Below, one piece after another: positions 6,521-13,571 of a DNA stretch of 15,559 nucleotides. Where the stretch lies: NCBI GenBank assembly GCA_039807445.1, contig JBDHRG010000093.1:1-15559 (forward strand), read 5' to 3'. The notes under the pieces are model-generated. The model ran no database searches. It was not told the origin of the DNA and worked only from the letters and a program-made list of their open reading frames with translations. Position numbers and translations under genes: made by a program. Numbering within the stretch: position 1 is the first letter of the stretch; each line of letters starts with the position of its first letter. The stretch comes from JBDHRG01 sp039807445 (GTDB lineage Bacteria > Pseudomonadota > Gammaproteobacteria > Competibacterales > Competibacteraceae).

Positions 6521-7590
6521 CTCGCGTATTCCGCTCCACCGTCAGCGAGCCTGCCGCTCGGGGCGTCGAGTTCGGCCGGGTGCACGCGCAGAAGATCCTC
6601 ACCACGGTGGAGAACTACCGGGCGCTGTTCGACCGCGTTGCCACCCGCCCCTTCGACCTGCGGGCCCTGGGCGCCCAGGCCCTGGCGCGGATCGAAGCCT
6701 TCGCGCCGCCGCTGCACCAGGAAATCCTCGGTATGGCCGAGGGCGCGGGCATCGACGCCGCCTACCTCGGCGCCATCAATGCGCGCACCGAGATCCTCGC
6801 CGCACTGGGCGCCCAGTTGCGCGGCGAGTGCTCCACCGTGGTCCGCATCGAGCCCTTCAGCGGCAAACCGGTGGCCGTGCAGACCTGGGACTGGTACGCG
6901 GAGTTCGCCGGGCAGTGGCTGGTCTGGGAAATCCCCCATGCCGACGGCGGCCTGACCACCACCGTCACCGAGTTCGGCATCGTCGGCAAGGCGGGCGTCA
7001 ACAGCCGAGGGATCGGCGTGCACTTCAACATCCTCCACCACGAGCGCGACGGCCGCGATATCGGCGTGCCAGTGCATGTGCTGTCGCGCTGGATGCTCGA
7101 CACCCGCTCGGACATCAACCAGGCCCTGCAACTGCTCGGCTCGGCGGAGGTTTCGGCCTCCAGCTCGCTGACTCTGGTCGCCGCCGTGGACAACTCCAGC
7201 GCGGCGGTTTCGGTGGAACTACACCCCGGCGGGCCGGGCCTGGTGTTCCCAGCCGCCGACGGGCTGCTGGTGCACACCAACCACTTCCTCTCCGCGCCCG
7301 CCCGCGAGGGCGATACCGAACCCCGCGCCTTCCCGGACACCCTGGTGCGGTACGACCTGCTGGTCCGCCGCCTGGCCAACCGCCAAGGCCTGACCCCGCG
7401 GCACGTGCTCGCCGCGATGAACAGCCACCTGGGCACCACCGGGGCGCTCTGCTGCCACCCGGACAGCAGCCAGCCCAGCACCGGCCAGTACGCCACCCTG
7501 GCCAGCATCGTCATCGACGTCGCCGATGGCGCCCTGACCGCGCTGCCCGGCGGCCCCTGCGGCCACCCGCAGTGGCTTGCGAACGACTGA
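6517..7590 (+). CDS. C45 family Ntn hydrolase (acyl-CoA:6-aminopenicillanate acyltransferase-like)
   Basis: The 357-residue protein matches the isopenicillin N acyltransferase/Tan family. LRGECSTVV (101-109) places a candidate autocatalytic nucleophile at Cys105. VQTWDW (121-126) is the family's Q-x-W-D-W block, and GVNSRGIGVHFN (160-171) and HTNHF (253-257) are further conserved stretches. Members cleave themselves before the cysteine and then hydrolyse or transfer amide-linked acyl groups; Drosophila Tan cleaves N-beta-alanyl dopamine. No signal peptide is visible, so it should be cytoplasmic. Translation is probably coupled to the upstream hydrolase through the 4-nt ATGA overlap. In this operon it probably opens or makes an amide. 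The residue before the nucleophile is Glu where Gly or Asp is common, which could affect processing. Confidence 0.82.
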   Translation: MTRVFRSTVSEPAARGVEFGRVHAQKILTTVENYRALFDRVATRPFDLRALGAQALARIEAFAPPLHQEILGMAEGAGIDAAYLGAINARTEILAALGAQLRGECSTVVRIEPFSGKPVAVQTWDWYAEFAGQWLVWEIPHADGGLTTTVTEFGIVGKAGVNSRGIGVHFNILHHERDGRDIGVPVHVLSRWMLDTRSDINQALQLLGSAEVSASSSLTLVAAVDNSSAAVSVELHPGGPGLVFPAADGLLVHTNHFLSAPAREGDTEPRAFPDTLVRYDLLVRRLANRQGLTPRHVLAAMNSHLGTTGALCCHPDSSQPSTGQYATLASIVIDVADGALTALPGGPCGHPQWLAND

Positions 7591-7620
7591 ACCCACCAAA
7601 CCCACCCAAGGAGTCATCCC

Positions 7621-8037
7621 ATGCTCAAGCTCAAACGCCTCGACAACATGGACATCCTCACCCCCGACGTGCAGCGCCTGGTGGACTTCTACCACGGCAC
7701 CCTGGGGCTGGGCTTCTTCCTGCCCTACCAGCCCGAGGAGCACTGGGCCGCGATCGAAATGGGTAACGTCACCCTGTACATCTTCCGCACCGAGAACACC
7801 ACGCCGGTCCCGCGCCGCACCGCGGTGAACCTCGAGGACCTGCCGGGCTTCGACTCCTTCGCCTTCGAGGTGGAGAACCTCGACGAGGCCATTGCCGCCC
7901 TGGACGGCAAGGTCGAGTGGGTGACCGCCGAGCCGATCGAGTGGCAACACCCCAACGGCACCCACTACCGCTACCGGCCGATGTTCGACCCGGACGGCAA
8001 CATGCTCTACGTCACCGAGCCGCACAAGGTCGCCTGA
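7621..8037 (+). CDS. VOC (glyoxalase/extradiol dioxygenase-fold) family protein
   Basis: This 138-residue protein has two beta-alpha-beta-beta-beta modules typical of the vicinal oxygen chelate fold: LDNMDILTPDVQRLVDFYHG (7-26) at the start and PMFDPDGNMLYVTEP (120-134) at the end. AAGGAG 7 nt upstream supports the ATG. The usual metal ligands seem to be replaced: the first-strand His is Asn9, no His occupies the start of the second module (FDSFAFEV, 77-84), and the closing Glu after DPDGN is Tyr130. It may therefore be a binding protein or a metal-free isomerase or hydrolase rather than a standard dioxygenase. It is genuinely part of the operon (30 bp after the previous gene, 17 bp before the next). 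Function is unknown. Confidence 0.8.
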   Translation: MLKLKRLDNMDILTPDVQRLVDFYHGTLGLGFFLPYQPEEHWAAIEMGNVTLYIFRTENTTPVPRRTAVNLEDLPGFDSFAFEVENLDEAIAALDGKVEWVTAEPIEWQHPNGTHYRYRPMFDPDGNMLYVTEPHKVA

Positions 8038-8054
8038 CCCTCCCGGAGCAAACC

Positions 8055-8870
8055 ATGTCCAACGCATCCCAAGGGGCCCTGGCCTGCCAGGCGCCCGAGG
8101 CGGTACTCGCGCTTTCGGCGGACGCCAACAAGCTGTCGGGCCGCGTCGCCCTGATCACCGGTGCCGGTCGCGGCGCCGGCCGCGCCCACGCCCGCCTGCT
8201 GGCGGCCCGTGGCGCCGCGGTGGCGATCGTCGACATCGATGAAGACGTCGCCCAGGCCACCGCCGCGGAAATCGAGGCGGCCGGCGGCCGGGCGATTGCC
8301 ATCGGCGCCGACATCACCGACCGCGCCCTGGCCGAGCGCACCGTGTCCAGCGTCGCGGCGCAGCTGGGCGGCCTCGACATCCTGGTGCACAACGCCGGGC
8401 TGATCTATTCCATGACCGGCCTGGAGCAGACCGACGACGCCAACTTCGATCGCCTGCTGGCCATCAACGTCCACGCCCCGCTCTACCTCACCCGCGCGGC
8501 ATTGCCCCAGCTGCGCAAGAGCTGCGCGCCGCGGGTGATCTTCATCAACTCGCAGTGGGGCCAGGTACCGGATGGCCATTCCTACGGCTACATGGTCGCC
8601 AAGGCCGCGCAACTCGGCCTGATGAAGACCATGGCCAAGGAGTTCGTCGGCGAAGGGATCCTGGTCAACGCCATCACCCCCGGGGCCATCCTCACACGCA
8701 TGGTCCCCGAGGAATACATCGAGGCCGAGAAGGCCAACATCCCGCTGGGCCGCCTGGTGCACCCCGAGGAAATCGCCGCCGCCGTCGCCTTCCTGGCCTC
8801 GGACGAGGCCGCCTTCATCGCCGGACAGGCGCTCCCCGTCAACGGCGGGGCCCTGCTGGTCGGCATCTGA
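8055..8870 (+). CDS. Short-chain dehydrogenase/reductase (SDR)
   Basis: This 271-residue classical SDR has the nucleotide motif TGAGRGAG (35-42), an acidic residue at the end of strand 2 (VDID, Asp60) favouring NAD over NADP, NAG at 113-115, Asn138, Ser166 (INSQWG) and the catalytic YMVAK (Tyr179, Lys183). PGAILTRM (209-216) is the usual cofactor-amide loop. All tetrad residues are present, so it should be active as an alcohol/ketone or diol dehydrogenase. It has an N-terminal extension of about 28 residues before the first strand; no better-placed internal start is seen, and GGAG precedes the ATG by 7 nt. In the pathway it may oxidise a hydroxyl made by hydrolysis or oxygenation. Confidence 0.86.
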   Translation: MSNASQGALACQAPEAVLALSADANKLSGRVALITGAGRGAGRAHARLLAARGAAVAIVDIDEDVAQATAAEIEAAGGRAIAIGADITDRALAERTVSSVAAQLGGLDILVHNAGLIYSMTGLEQTDDANFDRLLAINVHAPLYLTRAALPQLRKSCAPRVIFINSQWGQVPDGHSYGYMVAKAAQLGLMKTMAKEFVGEGILVNAITPGAILTRMVPEEYIEAEKANIPLGRLVHPEEIAAAVAFLASDEAAFIAGQALPVNGGALLVGI

Positions 8871-8900
8871 CACGACAAGAAAACCTGCGAGGAGAATCCC

Positions 8901-9932
8901 ATGACTACCGCACTTACCCAGCGCCAGCGCGCTGAACAGGCCATGCGCCGCCAATGGTTCCCGGTCGCCCGCTCCGTGGACCTGACCACCCCGCAATCGG
9001 CAACGCTGCTGGGCGAGCGCCTGGTGGTCTACCGCACCGAGTCGGGCCAGGCCGTGGTGCAGGAGGCACGCTGCCCGCATCGTGGCGCCGACCTGGCGCT
9101 GGGTGAGGTGCACGGCGAAAACATCGCCTGCCCCTACCACGGCTGGCAGTTTTCCGCCCGGAACGGGCACTGCTCGCACGTCCCCTCGCTGGAGGATCAG
9201 TGCAAGATCCCCAAGGGGGCGGCCATTCGCACCCTGGCGTGCCAGGAGCGCTACGGGCATGTCTGGACGGCCCTTGAAGAGCCGCTGTTCGACCTCTACG
9301 ACCTGGCCGAATGGCGCGAGCTGAACCTGGAATGGCTGGCCGCCGAGCCGTTGGACTCCCCCACCGGGGTGGCGGTGGCCGTCGAGAACTTCGGCGACGT
9401 GGCGCACTTCGCCTATATCCACCGCGGCATGATGGGCCATGTGCCCCCGGCCGTGGAGCCGTTGAACGTCCGTCGCGAAGGCCTGGATATCTGGATGGAT
9501 CGGCCGCTGAAGTCCTGTGAGGGCGAATGGGCCAACGACGGCGACTGCATGATGAACTACCACATCGTCGCGCCGGGGCTGGTCGCCATCACCTACGACT
9601 ACGAGCGCCTGGGCAAGCGCGTGGTGGCCGGTTTCCCCTGCCCGGTGGCCTACGACCACGTGAAGATCTTCTGGGGCGTGGCCAACGACCGCGACTACCG
9701 TGGCGGCGACCTCCAGGAATGCCTGCGTATCGAGGAGCTGCTCTACCTCGAGGATCTGCCGGTTGCCGCCACCATCACCCCGCGCGAGATCGACTGGGAC
9801 GGTAATTTCGTCGAGCACTCGGTGCCCTCCGACCTCTACACCCTCAACTACCGCCGTGCCTTCCGCGAGTTCATCGAACGCGGCCAGCACGCGCCGGTGC
9901 GCCTGGTGGACGAACGGAGGGTAGCGCCGTGA
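8901..9932 (+). CDS. Rieske non-heme iron oxygenase, oxygenase component (VanA-type)
   Basis: A 343-residue protein. The N-terminal Rieske domain has Cys58-x-His60 (CPHRGADL) and Cys77-x2-His80 (CPYHGWQF) to bind the [2Fe-2S] cluster. The C-terminal catalytic domain has the bridging Asp and iron His pair in ENFGDVAHFAYIH (Asp166, His169, His174). Length and the lack of a beta-subunit gene fit the homotrimeric group that includes vanillate O-demethylase VanA, carnitine oxygenase and other mono-oxygenases or demethylases. The next gene overlaps by 4 nt and encodes a matching one-protein reductase, giving a complete two-component electron chain from NAD(P)H to Fe(II)/O2. AGGAG 7 nt upstream supports the start. 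The substrate is not predictable. Confidence 0.9.
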   Translation: MTTALTQRQRAEQAMRRQWFPVARSVDLTTPQSATLLGERLVVYRTESGQAVVQEARCPHRGADLALGEVHGENIACPYHGWQFSARNGHCSHVPSLEDQCKIPKGAAIRTLACQERYGHVWTALEEPLFDLYDLAEWRELNLEWLAAEPLDSPTGVAVAVENFGDVAHFAYIHRGMMGHVPPAVEPLNVRREGLDIWMDRPLKSCEGEWANDGDCMMNYHIVAPGLVAITYDYERLGKRVVAGFPCPVAYDHVKIFWGVANDRDYRGGDLQECLRIEELLYLEDLPVAATITPREIDWDGNFVEHSVPSDLYTLNYRRAFREFIERGQHAPVRLVDERRVAP

Positions 9933-10891
9933 GCGCCCTGGCTGCCCAGTTCGAGGTACAGGTCACTGGCATGCGGCTGGAAGCCGAAGGCGTGATCTCC
10001 CTCGAACTCGAGGCCGTCGGCCGTGCTCCCCTGCCGGAATGGAGTCCGGGGGCGCACATCGACCTGTTGCTCCCCTCGGGCCTGGTGCGTCAGTACTCGC
10101 TGTGCGGCGATCCGCTGGATCGCCAGCGCCTGCGCATCGCCGTGCTGCGGGAAGCCAATGGGCGCGGCGGCTCGCGGGAAGTGCACGACGGCCTGCGGGT
10201 CGGTCAGACGATGATGATCCGCGGGCCGCGCAACGCCTTCCCCATGGAGCCCAGGGCCGGCTACCTGTTCGTCGCCGGCGGCATCGGCATCACGCCGATC
10301 CTGGCCATGGCGCGCGAGGCCCAGCGCGCCGGCGCCGAATGGCAGTTGCTGTACGGCGGCCGCTCGCGCCGCTCCATGGCCTTCATCGAGGAGCTGCAGG
10401 CGCTGGGCGGCGAGCGGGTGTCGATACTCCCGGCCGACGAGGTCGGCCTGCTCGACCTGGAGGACGTCGCCGCCCGTGCCGCCACCGGTCTGCACACCTA
10501 CAGCTGCGGCCCGGCCCCGCTGCTCGACGCGCTGACCGAACGCTTCGCCGCAGAAGGCCTGAGCGAGCGCCTGCACCTGGAGCGCTTCGCACCGGCGGCA
10601 CCGGCCCCCGCAGCCTCTGGCGAAGCCGGGTTGCGGGTGATCCTGGCGCGCAGCGGCACGGCCGTGGAGGTCCCGAACGACTGCTCGATCATGGCAGCGC
10701 TGCGGGCGGCCGGTCACCAGGTCGCCTCCTCCTGCGAACAGGGCATCTGCGGCATGTGCGAAACCCAGGTGCTCGACGGCGTGCCGGACCACCGCGACAT
10801 GCTGCTGACCGACAGCGAACGCGAGCGCGGCAACGTGATGATGCTCTGCGTTTCCCGCGCGCGGACGCCGACCCTCACCCTCGACCTGTAA
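9929..10891 (+). CDS. Phthalate dioxygenase reductase/VanB-type flavin-[2Fe-2S] reductase
   Basis: This 320-residue protein has three domains. A flavin-binding barrel carries RQYSLCG (54-60). A nucleotide-binding domain contains GGIGITPIL (117-125) and SCGPAPLL (192-199). A C-terminal plant-type ferredoxin domain has Cys269, Cys274, Cys277 and Cys307 (SCEQGICGMC, and MLC about 30 residues later). This FMN-NAD(P)-[2Fe-2S] order is the class IA reductase layout that passes electrons from NAD(P)H to the Rieske oxygenase encoded just before it. The start is GTG, overlapping the previous stop (GTGA), with GGAGG 8 nt upstream, so the two are translationally coupled. Confidence 0.9.
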   Translation: MSALAAQFEVQVTGMRLEAEGVISLELEAVGRAPLPEWSPGAHIDLLLPSGLVRQYSLCGDPLDRQRLRIAVLREANGRGGSREVHDGLRVGQTMMIRGPRNAFPMEPRAGYLFVAGGIGITPILAMAREAQRAGAEWQLLYGGRSRRSMAFIEELQALGGERVSILPADEVGLLDLEDVAARAATGLHTYSCGPAPLLDALTERFAAEGLSERLHLERFAPAAPAPAASGEAGLRVILARSGTAVEVPNDCSIMAALRAAGHQVASSCEQGICGMCETQVLDGVPDHRDMLLTDSERERGNVMMLCVSRARTPTLTLDL

Positions 10892-10930
10892 GCGACCGGG
10901 TGCGCAACCCGCCAATGGAGGAGTCTCGGG

Positions 10931-11830
10931 ATGGCCGGGATCGAACAGCGCTTGTTGAAGATATCGATCCTGGCCACCGCTCTGATCGCCTGCACCGGCA
11001 TCGGCTTCGGCCTCTATGCCGGCTCCCGGTCGATCGTCTTCGATGGCCTGTTCAATGCCATCGACTCGGGCATGGCGGTCCTTTCGCTGATGGTTTCCCG
11101 GCTGCTGGTGAAGCAGCCGAGCCGCCGCTTCCAGCAGGGCTACTGGCATTTCGAGCCGCTGGTGCTGGCGCTCAACGCCAGCGTGCTGGTCATCCTCTGC
11201 GTCTACGCGCTGATCGACTCCCTCAGCGGCCTGATGCAGGGCGGCCACGAGCTGGCCTTCGACTCGGCGATCCTCTACTCGCTGCTGACCCTGGTCTGCT
11301 CCTCGCTGATGTTCGCCTACGAGCGGCGCCTGAACCGGCGCCTGCAGTCCGAGCTGATCCAGCTGGACATCCAGAGCTGGCTGATCTCCACCGTCATCAC
11401 CGCCGCGCTGCTGCTGGCGTTCACCGCGGGCCACCTGTTACAGGGCAGCGCCTACGAGGCCATCACGCCCTACATCGATCCATCGATCCTCGCCGTGCTG
11501 ACCCTGGCGCTCATCCCCGGCCCCGCCGGCACCGTGATCAAGGCGGTCAAGCAGATCCTGCGCATCACCCCCGGCGAACTGGACCACGAGATCACCGGGC
11601 TCATGGCGCGGCTGAGCACGCGCTATGGCTTCGAGTGCTTTTCCCACTCCGTCACCCAGGTCGGCCGGGGCTTTTTCGTCGAGATCCAGATCGTCCTGCC
11701 GGAAGCGATGAACCGCTGGCAGGTATCGGAGCTGGACGGCGTGCGCGCGGAAATCGCCGCCGCCATCGGCCGCGAGGGTCCCAACCGCTGGCTGGCGATA
11801 GGTTTCACTCGCGACCGCCGCTGGCTATGA
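10931..11830 (+). CDS. Cation diffusion facilitator-like membrane protein with altered metal site
   Basis: 299 residues with about six membrane helices and a C-terminal cytoplasmic domain, as in CDF transporters. The first helices (LLKISILATALIACTGIGFG, then VFDGLFNAID) and YWHFEPL are family-like. Aligned by eye to YiiP, transport site A (Asp-x3-Asp in helix 2, His-x3-Asp in helix 5) reads Asp38-x3-Asn42 and Ser149-x3-Ser153, so three of four ligands are lost. It is therefore doubtful that it carries zinc or iron in the usual way. GGAGGAG 7 nt before the ATG is a strong ribosome site. It lies 39 bp after the reductase on the same strand and is the last gene of the block; it may export a product or a toxic by-product, but this is inference. 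Confidence 0.75.
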   Translation: MAGIEQRLLKISILATALIACTGIGFGLYAGSRSIVFDGLFNAIDSGMAVLSLMVSRLLVKQPSRRFQQGYWHFEPLVLALNASVLVILCVYALIDSLSGLMQGGHELAFDSAILYSLLTLVCSSLMFAYERRLNRRLQSELIQLDIQSWLISTVITAALLLAFTAGHLLQGSAYEAITPYIDPSILAVLTLALIPGPAGTVIKAVKQILRITPGELDHEITGLMARLSTRYGFECFSHSVTQVGRGFFVEIQIVLPEAMNRWQVSELDGVRAEIAAAIGREGPNRWLAIGFTRDRRWL

Positions 11831-11972
11831 ACGACATCGGGCAGCGAAGGCAACTCGCCGCCGGCTGGCGCGTGCGGGCATGCCCTTCGGCGAAGACGGG
11901 TGGCCGTATGCGGTGCGCCGCCTCGGCGAGCGCTCGACGCACGCGGCGCTGCTGCTGCGCAGCCTTGCTGCA
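11831..11972. other. Non-coding gap with possible plus-strand gene remnant
   Basis: Between the convergent membrane-protein and patatin genes, plus-strand codons from 11880 read MPFGEDGWPYAVRRLGERST and a following leucine/alanine-rich stretch to about 11988, with coding-like composition. No ribosome site, no proper stop and no recognisable family were found. The frame only continues because it is antisense to the patatin gene. It may be the tail of a gene cut at a junction, or chance. Confidence 0.25.
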
Positions 11973-12000
11973 GCGCGCCCGGGCCTGAGCCCAGGCGCGC
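11973..12000. terminator. GC-rich stem-loop between convergent genes
   Basis: GCGCGCC (11973-11979) and GGGC (11981-11984) pair with GCCC (11989-11992) and GGCGCGC (11994-12000) around a CTGA loop, with a single C/A mismatch. It lies 11 nt beyond the stop of the minus-strand patatin gene and downstream of the plus-strand operon, so it could end transcription from both sides. There is no T-tract on either side, so termination strength is uncertain. Confidence 0.5.
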
Positions 12001-12011
12001 ATGCTGCGCGC

Positions 12012-12995
12012 TCAGGCCGGGCCGCTGACGCGCTCGCGTCGCTTCGCCGACGCGCCGGTCCGGAAGCGCGCCTTGTAGGCCTCGAAATCCCAGTGCGCGA
12101 AGAAGTCTTCGGCAGCGGCGCGGCCGGATTCGTACAGCGTCTGCGCCTGCTCGGGGCCCAGATCGAAGTCGGTCGCGCGGATGCGGCCGGTCTCGACCGT
12201 GATGGTACGGGCGAAGTCGGCGTCCTCGATGTAGCGCGCGTCGTGGGCATCCATCATCGTCGAGAACAGCGCCGCGAACAGCGTGATCGGCCCCCGCACC
12301 GGGTGCGGCCGCCCCTCGCCCTTGCCGACCAGCTTGTAGCCGAAGGTCGGCCAGTCGGGCTCGCCTTCGCTGTCGAACAGCCATACCGGGTAATTGCTGA
12401 GCACGCCGCCGTCGACGATGTAGCACTGGGTACCCTGGCGGTCCTTGAGCTGCACCGGCTCGAAGAAGAACGGGATGCTCATGCTCATGCGCACCGCGAG
12501 CGCGACGTCGAGCGAGTCGGGGTCGAGCCCGTACTCGTCGATGTCGCCCGGCAGCACCAGCAGGCGGCCGCGGCTGATGTCGGTCGCGATCACCTGCAGG
12601 CGGTAGCGGTAGCGCGGATCGTCGTGGCCGCTGCGCAAGTCGGCGAAGGTGCGCACGCCCTTGGCGGCGAGGCGTTCGCGCATCCAGTTCTCGAAGTAGT
12701 CGCCCTCGTAGATGCCCTTCTCGAAGCCCAGGCTCAGCGCCTTGCCGAGCAGCGGCACATGGTCGAGCGGACCCTCGTCCTTGAAGGCGCGGTAATCCAG
12801 ATCCTCGATCACCGTCTTCAGCTCGGCCGCGGTATAGCCGGCCGCGACCAGCGCCGCGACGATCGCGCCGGCCGACGTTCCGGCGAGGTTCTCGAAGCGG
12901 TAGCCCCGCTCTTCGGTGACCGCCAGCGCACCGACCAGGCCGATGCCCTTGACCCCGCCGCCCTCGAACACCGCATCCGCTTTCAACTCAGCCAT
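12012..12995 (-). CDS. Patatin-like phospholipase family protein
   Basis: A 327-residue protein with the complete patatin signature. The oxyanion motif GGGVKG is at 12-17, the nucleophile elbow GTSAG (39-43) has Ser41, and DGG (195-197) supplies the catalytic Asp195 of the Ser-Asp dyad. Bacterial members hydrolyse acyl chains from phospholipids or other lipids. No signal peptide is seen, so it probably acts at the inner face of the membrane. I chose the ATG at 12995 because GGAGG lies 7 nt upstream; an earlier ATG at 13028 adds 11 residues without a ribosome site. It follows pspC on the same strand after 138 bp, so it may be read with the psp genes or from its own promoter (a -10-like CATAAT is at 13036-13031). 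Confidence 0.88.
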   Translation of the reverse strand: MAELKADAVFEGGGVKGIGLVGALAVTEERGYRFENLAGTSAGAIVAALVAAGYTAAELKTVIEDLDYRAFKDEGPLDHVPLLGKALSLGFEKGIYEGDYFENWMRERLAAKGVRTFADLRSGHDDPRYRYRLQVIATDISRGRLLVLPGDIDEYGLDPDSLDVALAVRMSMSIPFFFEPVQLKDRQGTQCYIVDGGVLSNYPVWLFDSEGEPDWPTFGYKLVGKGEGRPHPVRGPITLFAALFSTMMDAHDARYIEDADFARTITVETGRIRATDFDLGPEQAQTLYESGRAAAEDFFAHWDFEAYKARFRTGASAKRRERVSGPA

Positions 12996-13100
12996 GACCT
13001 GTCCTCCCCGTTGAAACGCCGTCCGCAAGGATTATGGGCGGTGCGCAGCCGGGATGCCGCCGCGTTGCCAGGGTAAACTGCGGTCTCTCGCGCAACGATC

Positions 13101-13114
13101 GGCGGGCGCCCGCC
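13101..13114 (-). terminator. Palindrome downstream of pspC
   Basis: GGCGGGCGCCCGCC is a perfect 14-bp palindrome 20 nt after the pspC stop. In RNA it can fold as a short GC stem with a 4-nt loop. It lacks a T-run, so it may only attenuate transcription between pspC and the patatin gene. Confidence 0.3.
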
Positions 13115-13133
13115 CCGCATCGCACAAGCCGCC

Positions 13134-13571
13134 TCAGCGCAGGTCGCGGATGTCGCGGTGCAGTTTGAACTCGCTCGAGGTCACGCAGGCTTCGAGCGAT
13201 TGCAGCCGGCGATCGATGCGCTCGAAGCGCTTCGAGAGCTCGCGCACCGTGCCGACCGGCTCGGTGCGCACGCCGCGCCAGAACGCCGCCTCGGCCGGGT
13301 CGGCGTACAGCGTGCGCGGGCGCCTGGGCACGAAGGCCGCAGCCAGCCCGTACAGCACCAGCGTCGGCACGGTGAAGAACACCAGCCCGATCACCGCGAA
13401 CACGCGTACCAGCGCGGGCTCCAGCCCGAAGTAGTCGGCGATGCCGGCGCAGACGCCGGCCAGGCGTCCGCGCTCGGGGTCGCGGTACAGGCGCGTCGCG
13501 CGGCCGTTGCCGCCACCGTTCCTGCCGCTCCAGCCGCCGTGGTGGCGGCCGTGCCCGTCATTGACGTTCAT
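13134..13571 (-). CDS. pspC: PspC-domain envelope stress protein
   Basis: 145 residues. The PspC domain spans about 27-82: LYRDPERGRLAGVCAGIADY, FGLEPALVRV, then the membrane helix FAVIGLVFFTVPTLVLYGLA. PspC is an inner-membrane sensor that, with PspB, recruits PspA and releases PspF from inhibition. The first 25 residues are a Gly/His/Asn-rich stretch (NDGHGRHHGGWSGRNGGGNG) not usual for PspC. The C-terminal 55 residues form a charged, probably coiled segment (KRFERIDRRLQSLE). The start lies inside the end of pspB (14-nt overlap), typical of translational coupling. The family assignment is secure. Confidence 0.92.
   Translation of the reverse strand: MNVNDGHGRHHGGWSGRNGGGNGRATRLYRDPERGRLAGVCAGIADYFGLEPALVRVFAVIGLVFFTVPTLVLYGLAAAFVPRRPRTLYADPAEAAFWRGVRTEPVGTVRELSKRFERIDRRLQSLEACVTSSEFKLHRDIRDLR

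Noticed and set aside
7917..8054. Upstream extension of the SDR frame into the VOC gene
   Set aside because: The extra residues are out-of-frame translation of the VOC gene; ATG 8055 with GGAG upstream fits.
8007..9890. 627-codon minus-strand frame opposite the SDR and Rieske genes
   Set aside because: It spans two well-supported plus-strand genes with catalytic motifs and shows no domain of its own; it is an antisense artefact of high GC.
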